Shown here: piece by piece, positions 48,652-58,213 of the stretch
How positions within the stretch are numbered: the first letter of the stretch is position 1
Layout of the letters: each line of letters begins with the position of its first letter
Source: Tricholomella constricta
Lineage: Eukaryota > Basidiomycota > Agaricomycetes > Agaricales > Lyophyllaceae
NCBI GenBank assembly: GCA_013368375.1
Contig: JAACJP010000004.1
Span: 1,364,001 to 1,428,000, forward strand
Direction of reading: 5' to 3'
DNA length: 64,000 bases
The notes under the pieces: generated by a model
The model's database searches: none
Seen by the model: only the letters and a program-made list of their open reading frames with translations
Told to the model about the DNA's origin: nothing
Translations under genes and position numbers: made by a program

Positions 48652-50777
48652 TTATGATGATTGAGCGATTTTCTCCTCCAATGACCGCATCGCTTCCTTC
48701 ATGGCCGCAAGCCGACGCTCCATTTCGGCTTTGTCCTCTGTCTGGGCACCTACGTGGCCCGCGGAGAGACCGCTCATGCCCGAGATCGAGTCGCAGAACA
48801 TCAGCGAGTGATCTTGAGCCAAAACGTGTTCAAAATCCTGCAGCTTGTCGATGGGGCCGAAGGAGTCCTGGGATTCCGTGAATGGCGGTATGAACCAGTT
48901 GAAGTCAGAAGCGGAATCGAGTGACAATGACTGGGTCGCGGCTGCACTATATGTGGTATCAAAAGAATTTGCGAAGGGGATGGTGGGGAGATTGGCGAGA
49001 GACGAAAAGTCCAATAGGGGTGGTTGTAACATCAGCTGCAATGCGTCTTGGGCCTGGTTTACAAGGACTGTACCGGGACTGTCAATGGCGCTTGTAAACG
49101 GAACTCGAGATGACGCACATTGATCAGAAAGCCCTGATTCAAGTTCTTCATAGTCGGTGAAGAGTTCATTAATGTCAAAGGTGTTCGTCGATATTTCTAA
49201 TCCGTCTGGGGTGAAAGGTGCCTCGTCGGCTATAAGATCAGGAACATCGTTGTCCACGCTCTGCGGGGAATCTAGTAATACGGTCAGCCACGAATGCGAA
49301 TGATGGATTTTGTCACGTAATGTACTCACAGGATGCTCTGGACAATGGCTCTCGCGCTGTCGATGGAGTCTCCTCATCTGCTACAGAATACTTGAAGACC
49401 TCCACATCCAATAGTTGAGACGTATCAAGCGCGTCAACGATGACGGGATTGGGAATCCCGAAGTGTATGTTAAACCAGTCATCCATGCTGGATGCTTCGA
49501 ACAGCGCACTCGTCATTGGCAATGGATCCGAAACAGCATGTAGTCGAGGTCCAGTAGGGAGGCCGCGAGGCCGCTTGGGAGCGCCTTGGCCGTCTGCATC
49601 GGATAAACGTCGTTTTCGGCTGATGGTGGGGAGTGGCGTCAAGTTAGTTGCAGGGGGTGGAGATGCGCTCCCTCTGAGAGGTCCGCGGGAAGATGGCGTA
49701 GGAGATGGGAGACCAGTGGTGAGCGATGGGATGTCGAGTCTGGTAGGAGTTGTTAATCAAAGATGAAAAGACTAGGGGACAATGTACTTGCCTCGTGCGT
49801 TTGTGAGGTCTATCGGCAGAATCTTCATCGCCCGTGTCAGGCGACACACTGCGGCGCTTCCGCCCAGCGATGGCTTCAGGATGTGTCGAAGCAAGGTCTT
49901 CGTCCTGTTCCAAGGGCGTCATGCCTATGGGTTCCGGCGAGCGACCAGGCGAGGGCTGCGGGGAAGGATAAGATGATGCCGCCAGGGCATTTTCTTCCCA
50001 TTCCCCTGTTTCCTGTCGCCGCCGCTCTTTGTCTTCCCGCGCCTGTACCTTCATCGCAGGTGTCAGATCCTTGACAGCAATATCCAACTTTGTCGCGAGC
50101 TTAGTCTCCGCGAAACGGTCCGCATAGAGATCCTTGGCAGCCTTCTGAATCCCTGCAAACTCGGACTCGATGGTGGGGTCCAAGGGCCTGTTTGGGTCGT
50201 CTTGCACAAAGAAGCGCGTCGCAGCATCTACGATATTGAGGCGCTTATTATCAAAATGTCGTTTGCGTAGCGCATTCCAACCTATTCGTTTGCGGGCATC
50301 GATGAACCAGGCGTCAACGTCTTTCCTCGCAGCTCCAGACTTCTGAGCAATGGCGTCTCGTACGCGTGCGGATGGATAAGGGTCATGGATATTCTCCAAT
50401 AGCCAGTCGTAAGACGGCTCAATATATCGGGGTGTGGTCGTTGTATTGATGTTTTCACTTAAGGGTGTTGGAACGTCGATGGCCAGAGTGGCGAGTATAG
50501 AGGAAGTCTCATCCATAAGCGACGACGTAAGCTTTTTGGAGAGGGCTTCCAATTCCACGAAGCTCTGCACCACTTCATAGGTCCTGTCCGCCAGAGCTTG
50601 GGCGGTTACTACTGTGGACGGGCTTAGAGACCCGGCGTCGATCGCTGCCTGGAGGTCGTCGGCGTAGATGCTCCATTGAGAAATAAAGTCGTCACCAGAC
50701 AGGCGATCAAGGTCGAGCAGATCGTTCTCGATGAGAGATATTCGATGAAGGAATTGGATATCGAGGTCGCTATGCAT
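48652..50777 (-). CDS. HD1 homeodomain mating-type protein, pair b
   Basis: Four exons, complement(49792..50777, 49330..49739, 49119..49271, 48652..49067), 654 aa. Homeodomain at about 117-171 with WFIDARKRIGWNAL. The N-terminus (FLHRISLIENDLLDLD, EALSKKLTSSLMDETSS) resembles HD1a, while the rest resembles HD1c (AASSYPSPQPSPGRSPEP, RKRRLSDADGQGAPKRPR, DWFNIHFGIPNP). It ends in the helix RLAAMKEAMRSLEEKI. Intron 1 has a GC donor (ACGAG|GCAAGT). The 51-bp last intron is in frame and is inferred from HD1c, where the same junction (to VNQ.QD) is required. Confidence 0.92.
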
Positions 50778-50937
50778 GATGTGAGGGCATGAACTCCAAG
50801 TCAACGCGAGGAAGTCCTGCACGAATGTTTGGCGGTGTTGGTTGAACAATGCATTGATGCCCTTTGTGTTTACATCAGCAATAGGTCCGTGTGGGTCCTC
50901 ACAAAGTGTCTTGGGCCATCCCCGTATCTTCTCCTCC
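50778..50937. promoter_or_regulatory. Shared divergent promoter of HD1b and HD2b
   Basis: 160 bp between divergent starts. Carries the same TGTGAGGGCATGAA block (50780-50793, again two bases from the HD1 start), AACAATG at 50845-50851 within a CAATGCATTG palindrome (50847-50856), and TTGTGTTTACATCA (50864-50877). CCCTTTGT at 50860-50867 is the reverse of ACAAAGGG, resembling the Ustilago pheromone response element. Confidence 0.6.
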
Positions 50938-52802
50938 ATGCATCATCCGGAAAGTACTCTGCATCGGCTACTCAGCAACGCTGCTCAACACAACCCACCT
51001 CCCTGCATGCCGCCTCCCACAAACGTTCGATCCAAAGAACCCCCGTCCGACGCTCTCTTCATGCTACCGCCGATACCCGCACCAACCAGTATAACGCTTC
51101 ACCTTGAGGCGGCTGGCCTGTCACCTGCATCTGCGGGTCAGGCGTCTGGAGTCTATCTGAAAGCAGCGTACGAACTCCGCGATGTATGCGAAGCCTCCCT
51201 TAGGAATGCACTTCAAAAAGCATCAGCCAAGGGGCGCGTAACCCAGGAAGAAGCCCAGGCAATGAGCAGCGCCTGGAATACTGCCTACGCCCAGCAGACG
51301 CGTGTATGGGCCGAAGATGCCCTCAGCCGAGCTCGTATGGTTGTCGCGAAGGCGAAGTCCGCTACATCGGAACGACCTGTCAAAGGAAAGAAACCGGTCT
51401 TCAATCATGTAAGTGTTGTGTTCCAATAAGGAGTCATTGAAGTTGATTACACTTCTACAGGAATACACTCCTCTTTTGGAGAAATATTTCGAATATAACG
51501 CATACCCTTCCGCAGCTGACAGGAGTGTCCTGGCAAGAAAATCCATGATGACTCCACGCCAGATTGAAGTTTGGGTACGTTGCCCCCTAGAAGATATTCC
51601 TTGATAGTTTCCTGATAATGTGCTTCCTGTGGCCAGTTTCAAAATCACCGCAATCGCGCAAGGAAGGACGGGAAGCCACTGCGCAAATTGACTGAGGATC
51701 CACTTCCTCTTGAAATCTCTCTGAAATCTCTGGAGCGCAAAATGCCTTTCTTCACCATTCCCGAACACGAGCGGAAGTCTGTCAAAAATCCCGAGCCTGC
51801 CTTGGACGACTCTTCGGACGAGGAAGATGCTGTATGTGAACATTCATATCAGCCTCCCCTTCTACTAAAGTCTTTGCATAGGCGTCATTGTCCAAGCCTT
51901 CGTGGGACTGCACCGCCCCCAATGTTTTGAGTCCGCCCACAGGGCCCTCTCATGCTTTCCCAAATGTTTATCGTCCTCGTCTCAATTACGATCCCTTCCC
52001 AACCAAGACGGGGACATACAAGTTCCCTACCCTAGTCTGGTACCGCAAGCCTGCTGTTCCCCGTCGTCCTTCCAGAATTCCAGTCGACATCGATGACTTC
52101 ATTGCAGATTTTGAGACGAAGCTTCACCTACGAGAAGCTATATCGAATAAACGTCGCTCAAAGGCCAATCAGTCGTGGTGCGCTGGTAGGGTCATCATTC
52201 CATCACCTGCTCCCCATCCTGCTCTTCTACGATGCCCACTGTCGCCGACGGCAAGACCTGTTTCTCGTCTTTCCGTTGTGTCTGCACCTAGTTCTCGCCT
52301 ACATCCTTTCCGATCTCCCAGCCCGTTTTCCGACCATACCACACTTATACCCTCTCAACGTCACAACGACACTCCCACCCGCCGAAAAGTCGCTCGCCTC
52401 CCCAAGCGCACTCCCAAAAATACCAGCATTGCGCATCGACGTGGAAGCCCCGCAATTTCAGAGGCTTCTCCTTTTCCGTCGCGCTCGTCCTCAGCTACAT
52501 CCCGTTCATCGTCTTACGGCTCATGCTCGGCGTCGAATCGAAGACCCCCTTCGTCTTCGAGTAGTTCGTCGTCATCATCAAGCGCACCCACAACTCCCAT
52601 CTTATCCCCTTTAGAACTATCGGAAGGCGCACGGTCTCCTGTTTCCGTCTCGGGTGTAGACTTTGAGAGAAGAGATGACTTGTTCGGAGATAGTGGAAGA
52701 ATCCTTTCAACACCAGAGGAAACAGCATTTAACTTCTCTGTGGCTTCTCAAACGAAGCAACCTTATTCCTTCGGCTTTGAAATGTCAACTCGTCAGTTAT
52801 AG
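50938..52802 (+). CDS. HD2 homeodomain mating-type protein, pair b
   Basis: Four exons, join(50938..51408, 51461..51574, 51637..51831, 51882..52802), 566 aa. Starts MHHPESTLHRLLSNAA. Homeodomain at about 150-205: NHEYTPLLEKYFEYNAYPS, MMTPRQIEVW and FQNHRNRARKDGKPLRKL, interrupted by the same two introns as HD2a. Shared downstream blocks are PFFTIPEHER, YDPFPTKTGTYKFP and IDDFIADFETKLHLRE. A Ser run in the same place precedes APTTPILSPLELSEGARSP. The N-terminal 140 residues, which decide partner choice in this family, differ much more from HD2a than the homeodomain does. Confidence 0.93.
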
Positions 52803-53190
52803 GCGACGCATTTGCGTTCGATACCACCTTTTACGCCTTCATGAATGTCTATGATAGTGCATCTTGACATGACTCTCCCCACCACAGTATTTATCACTTT
52901 GCATTTCTCCTTATTTATATTCGTATGCTTCTGCTACCATACTGTTGTCATTGCTTTCGTGTTACCATCGCTATCCAGGATAAGATGTATTTGTAAGTGA
53001 ATAATTTACATCAGTCGTTTATAGCCATGGCATTGGAAGGGACTGCAAGTCCCGGATGATCAGCTGACCACATCGTAACATTATGCTTACTTAACATTGA
53101 CCATGGCCATTGTTCGACACTTTCGGAATCAACCAATGCTGGGACCCGAAGTCTTTCAGAACGCTACTCATACCTTGACCACATCCACCC
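52803..53190. other. Intergenic, HD2b to HD1c
   Basis: 388 bp holding the HD1c promoter. There is no HD2-like remnant here in either strand. CCATTGTT (reverse of AACAATGG) at 53107-53114 recalls the half-sites in the two pair promoters; the TGTGAGGGCATGAA block is absent. Confidence 0.5.
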
Positions 53191-55337
53191 ATGGAGCCGT
53201 CCATAGACGAGCGCCTGTCCCTCGCCGAGGAAAATTTTCTTCTTGCCGCCGCTGAAGGAGGCCCATCACTCGAAGTCTTTCACGATAACTGGCTTGCTCT
53301 CCTGCAGGACATCGATCATGCCATTCGTACAGCAAGTATCAAGGATGAGACGCTCGCACAAGCTGATGCTGTATCCTCGGGCATCGCTGTCTTTACCGAA
53401 CAAATTATGGACTTCAACAGCAGCGCGGATGCCGTGAAACACGACCTGGAAGACGTCTTCGCTCAATTCGACATTAACGACAGTGCTCGCGTCGAGTCAC
53501 CTGCTCGTGCAATCAGCGAAGACCTTCCTGGTCATCCGGAATTACCCACAGTTACACTACATTCCTCCCATCCCTCATATATCGAGCCTGCCTATCAATG
53601 GCTGCTCAACAATCTCCATAACCCATACCCTTCCAGGGCAATTCGTATAGATATTGCTCGCGAAGTAGGCTCAGACGCCAAGTGCATCGACTCCTGGTTC
53701 ATCGATGTTCGCAAGCGGATTGGGTGGAACGCGCTGCGCAGACAGTACTTCTCTAACAAGCGAGTCGACATTGTGGACGCCGCGATGCGCTTCTTTGTGC
53801 AGGAGGACGAGAGACGACCACTGGACCCTCTCGTGGAGTCCGAGTTTGCAGGCATCAAGAAGTCTGCAAAGGACCTCTACGCGGATCGCTTCGAACGGAG
53901 TACGCTAGCGACAAAGTTGGATGTCGCCGTGAAGGACTTGACCCCGATGACGAAGGCTCAGGCTCGAGCAGAGCAAGCGCGAAGGCGGCACGAAAAGTCT
54001 CAGCTAGACGAGGATGTCCTAGCGGCGTCCTCTTATCCGTCACCGCAGCGCTCGCCTGGTCGCTCGCCAGAGCACCTTGGGCTGGTACCACTCGAAGAGG
54101 ATGAAGATCTCGCAACAACGCATCTCAAAGCTATCGCTGGACGAAAGCGCCGCAGTGCGACTCCTGACAAGGATGAAACTTTTGCTGATAGGCCATATAA
54201 ACGCACCAGGCAAGCATGTTGAATACCGATAACTCATTGTTGACTGACTCATCACATGCAGACTGGGGACCCCATCGCCCGCAAACGGCCTTCCATCTCC
54301 CACCCCATCCTCCCACGAACCTCTGCGAAGGAGCATATCTCCACCTGCTGCCTCCAACTCGATGCCACTTCCCACTATCAGCCGGAAACGGCGCCTGTCC
54401 GATGCGGATGGTCAGGGCGCCCCCAAGAGGCCCCGAAACCTACCTATTGGGCCACGCATGCAAGCCGTATCTGACCCATTGCCCATCGCTAGCGCGTTAT
54501 TCGAGGCATCGAGCATGAACGACTGGTTCAATGCACATTTCGGGATTCCCAATCCTGTAGTGGTTGACGCGCTTGATATGGGAGAAGCTTTGGACTTGGA
54601 GGTCTTCGACTACTCTGTTTTTGCGGACACTCCATCGACAGTTTCGGAGTCGTTGTCCAGGGAATCTTGTAGGTCTTCCTTCCACGAGCCTTATTGATCG
54701 AGGCTGATCAGACGCGTAGGCTCTCCCAGGAGTGTGGGCGACGATGTTCCTGCTCTGATGGCCGACGAGGCACCTTTTGCTGCGGAAGCCCTGGATATCT
54801 CGACGAACACCTTTGACATCAATGACCTATTCCTTGACTACGAAGAGCCCGAGGCGCAATTCTTAGGCCACAGTGAGTAGAATCTACCCTTAAAGCCTAC
54901 ACCGAGCACTTGACAATTGTGACTCTATTCTAGACTTTGTAAACCAGCCTCAAGACATGTCCATGCTAGCGCCGCAAGCACCCCTTCTAGACTTCTCATC
55001 TTTGACAGGTCTCCCCACTATCCCATTCACAAGCTCCTATGACACCACTTACAGTACTGAGGCGACCCACTCCCTATCCCTAGACCCTTCCTCGACATAT
55101 AACTGGTTCTTCAACCCGCCATTCGATTCTTCCCAGGGTCACTTCAGCCCAGTCAATATGCTGCAGGATTATGGGCAGAGCATCCTGCCTCAAGTTCCCT
55201 CGCTAAATATCAGCAACCATATGGGCGCCTTCCCTGCGAAACCGGGTGCAGAAGACAAAGCCGATATCCAGCAACAACTTGCCGCAATGAAAGAGGCGAT
55301 GCGGAGGTTGGAGGAGAAACTCGCTGCATCATCGTGA
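53191..55337 (+). CDS. HD1 homeodomain mating-type protein, unpaired (HD1c)
   Basis: Four exons, join(53191..54209, 54262..54668, 54720..54872, 54934..55337), 660 aa. Homeodomain at about 127-182: YQWLLNNLHNPYPS and recognition helix WFIDVRKRIGWNAL, with Val where HD1a and HD1b have Ala. The N-terminal 110 residues (MEPSIDERLSLAEENF...) share little with HD1a/HD1b; everything after the homeodomain is close to HD1b. Ends QQLAAMKEAMRRLEEKLAASS. Intron 1 has a GC donor (ACCAG|GCAAGC). It is transcribed in the same direction as HD2b and has no HD2 partner of its own. The gene is intact, so it is probably functional. Confidence 0.92.
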
Positions 55338-55853
55338 GCTCCCCTTCAGCCCTCGCCGTGCGTACTCAACTGACACATGGGGCAGATCATGAACCAATCG
55401 TACTCTCTCGACATGGTTTAGTCCATCATCGCATCTGCATTCGTCTCTCAAACATACTACCACTGTATCGACTAGTTCACTCCGCATCTCTTGCATATCT
55501 TTATAGGTTAATTTACTTTGATACCCATGCTCCATCGCTGTTTGTTTACGTGCTCTGCTTTCCAATCTGCCAAAATCTGTGTATATGTTATGTTGGCTCA
55601 GAATATGATCGTCTTGGAATTCTTATTTCTGGCCCTGCTACCGTTTCCTCAATCTACTTCACCACATTGTGTCGCGTTCTGTAAACCTCTGAGTCGGCTT
55701 TCTTATTCCTTATCGAGATATCATATATTCAAGCTTGTACAAAGAACTACATTGGATATTGTGTGTGTGCGGCCAGGAAGCGGAACGTCGATGCTAATGC
55801 AGTGCGGATGATATCAGGTCCAATCTCCTTGGATCCAAGTTGGAACCCGTCAA
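55338..55853. other. Intergenic, HD1c / beta-flanking gene, tail-to-tail
   Basis: 516 bp between convergent genes, AT-rich. It marks the outer edge of the HD core. No HD2 fragment, transposon end or RNA gene seen. Confidence 0.45.
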
Positions 55854-56846
55854 TTACTTTGCGAATTGGGAAGCCTACGAAGCCCGACCGCGTTAGTCCA
55901 TAACCTCAACTGGATGATCCCAGAGACTTACGAGGCTCATCAATCCGCCCAATCCACCAGAATTGCTCCCACCGGTAGTCGCGGCTCCGCCACTAAATTT
56001 GGACTGCACCAGCAGCTTCATCACGGTCATCGCAGCGCCGTTGACGGCATCCTGCTTGTTGCCGGACGCAGTGCCTCCGGACTTGTCGAAGAGCTTCGTG
56101 GCCTCGGCCATCGCCAAGCTGATGAGCTGGGTCTGCGAGCCGCCCCCAGAAGAAGAGCTCTTGCCTCCAGAGGTGAATTGCTTGAGCACCTGATGGGGCC
56201 GATCGCCCTGAGATGAGAGGGGCTTGTCCAGTGAACAAGGGACTGCGACGCACCTGCAGAGCAGCTGCACTGCCGAGCGAGCTGGCGTTGAGCCCAGAGG
56301 CTTTACCCTCGCCATAGGCCTTCTCGTGAGCCCGGGTCACGTCCTCCTCGTTGAGAGGCTTCTCGTGGTCTTGCTGCGGAGAGGGGTTTGAGTAATTAGC
56401 GCAATCGAAAAGGACAGGGGCGAGCGAGTGGCTCACCTTGTTGTCACCGAGGAAGCTGAGGGCAGTGGCGAAGAGGGAGCCCTCCCCGGATCCGTTCTGC
56501 TGTGCGGTCTTGATTGCCTCGTCCTGGTTAACTGCGGGTGAAGATGCATCAAATCAACACCGTTCAACACGGGACGATGGAGGTGCTCACTGTGGGGGCT
56601 GTTGTTTCCAGATTGCTGAGCGGGGATGTTGTTTGGGGTGTTAAGTTCCTGACCGCCGGTCTTCTTGACGTCCGCTTTGGAAACGATGGGGCGATGTTAG
56701 CGATATGATACCTTGAGAAAGAAGGATGGACATTATACACTGGGACTCGTTGTAGGCCTCGTAGCCCTTCTTTGCGATGTTGATGAAGTTATCCTGGTTA
56801 CTTTTAGCAAAGGGATCGCGGGTTGAGTGCAGTTGGAACGGACCAT
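55854..56846 (-). CDS. bfg: Beta-flanking protein (A-locus border gene)
   Basis: Exons read with confidence: complement(56739..about 56800, 56591..56674, 56437..56531, 56254..56373, 55932..56189, 55854..55874). The first exon and start are unresolved. An ATG lies at 56846 but its frame does not join cleanly to SNQDNFINIAKKGYEAYNE. Conserved blocks: QDEAIKTAQQNGSGEGSLF, EEDVTRAHEKAYGEGKASG, ASSLGSAAALQVLKQF, then TQLISLAMAEATKLFDKSGG, NKQDAVNGAAMTVMKLLVQSK and GGLGGLMSLASQFAK. This Gly/Ser/Ala-rich protein of unknown function borders the HD genes on the side away from mip1 in many agaricomycetes. Confidence 0.82.
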
Positions 56847-56990
56847 GGTGGTGCGCGTATAAGCAGTGTCGAGAGATCGATTTCGATCAATCATTCTTCG
56901 GTGATGACATCATCAGGCCTGCGCCACCATGATCATATTTTTACACTAGAAAATACAGTAGAACGTGGTATGGAAATAAGTCAGCCATCA

Positions 56991-57827
56991 TTAAGTGGCG
57001 TTCTCTGCGACCTTGGTTTCCTGGGTCGTCGTCGTTGCGGGATACGGTGTGCCAATGGTATGCGGCCCACTCTCCAGCGGTGCGCTCGTGGCGGGGATAC
57101 CCGTCGAAGAAGCAGGTGTTGCCGGTCCGCCCTGCACAGCACCTTTGACGTGCTCAATGTGGGGCTTTACAGCTTCCTGTGCAGACGCGACGTATTCCTT
57201 CGTGGTATCAACCACTGTCGCAGCACCGCCTTGAATCGACGACGCGACGCCGCTAGCCGGCTGCGCAGTAGTGGATGTGTGTCCACCGACGCTGGCGGGC
57301 AGGTAGGACTACGTCCGGGTAAGAAAACGCCTGAAATCCTGATAGATGGTGCCGTACCTGCGCGGTGGCTATCGCATGCGCTGCCATTGTCTTCACCTGC
57401 TCCACATATCCAGCGCCGACTGCCTTGGCTGCATCAACGTCGTGGTGACCTTCAGCGACCGCGGCCTCTGTTTTCTGTCTTGCCTGTTGTTGTAGTTGGT
57501 CGATGGCAGAAGGAGGTGTGCCGGTTAGAGCTCGGCCCTTGGCCTGACGATACGAACTGAGCACCAGTCAATTCATGTGCACAAAACACACCTTGGCAGC
57601 GTCTGCCGCATCATGAGCAACGTCGTGGACGTGCTCGGCATTCTCTTCGATTTCTCTGGCTATTTTAGCAGTGGGGGCCTCTATCTGAGCCTCGGCAGCA
57701 GTCGTCTCAAACTCGGCTTGACTAGGGAGAACGTGAGCGTCGAACACCAAGGAAAGAGGAGATGTGCACACTGTTTCCCTGTGGCTTCGGAGACGTTGAA
57801 AATATGACCGGTGTGGGTGGATGACAT
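56991..57827 (-). CDS. Ala-rich helical protein, unrecognised
   Basis: Four exons, complement(57772..57827, 57592..57721, 57358..57543, 56991..57308), 229 aa. Starts MSSTHTGHIFNVSEATGK. The middle is a string of amphipathic Ala/Glu/Lys helices (TTAAEAQIEAPTAKIAREIE, DAAKAVGAGYVEQVKTMAAH, EYVASAQEAVKPHIEHVKGA). The end is Pro/Thr-rich and disordered. The composition resembles LEA-like or lipid-surface proteins, but I recognise no named family and infer no function. The second intron was set to end at 57544 (48 bp) because the nearer AG breaks the frame. It lies between the beta-flanking gene and glycogenin. Confidence 0.7.
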
Positions 57828-58213
57828 TGTAATACTCTGATTCTGAATTAGAGACAACCGAGGGCGCAATTTATACCTTGTGGATCCACTCATGACATCA
57901 TCAATATATTCATTCCACCTCTAACAAGTGTAAACTGATGGATGCATGTATTACTATCAACGTCCATCAACGGTGAACAAAAGAGCGAAGGTCCTAGCTA
58001 ACAGTAAAAGAAACGTCGGGATACAGCCAAGGGTGCAATGCAATAGAAACGATTCAGCTACAATAGTCCAAGCCAGAGAGCGAATGAATTGAAAGGAACG
58101 AATAATCGGCGTTGACGTTCAACAAAAGTGATACTAAGAAGTTCTTGATCATGAACATGGATAGGGAATAAAGCGTATCGTACAGATGCAACAAGGAGTG
58201 AGCGGCCCGCCGT
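57828..58213. other. Intergenic
   Basis: 386 bp with the promoter of the Ala-rich gene and the 3' flank of glycogenin. AT-rich; nothing recognised. Confidence 0.4.

Noticed and set aside
50847..50877. GATG-N9-ACA type site (a1/alpha2-like hsg element) in the HD1b promoter
   Set aside because: The spacing is 12, not 9, and the reverse strand does not fit either.
52093..52614. 173-codon frame inside the HD2b last exon
   Set aside because: It overlaps the HD2b coding frame, whose blocks are conserved with HD2a; the other frame is a shadow.
52803..53190. Search for an HD2 remnant partnering HD1c
   Set aside because: No WFQNHRNRARK-like or YDPFPTKTGTYKFP-like coding traces on either strand.
43788..56990. 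Pheromone precursor genes (short frames ending in a CaaX box) in the mating region
   Set aside because: No short frame with a convincing CaaX end and no STE3-like receptor seen.
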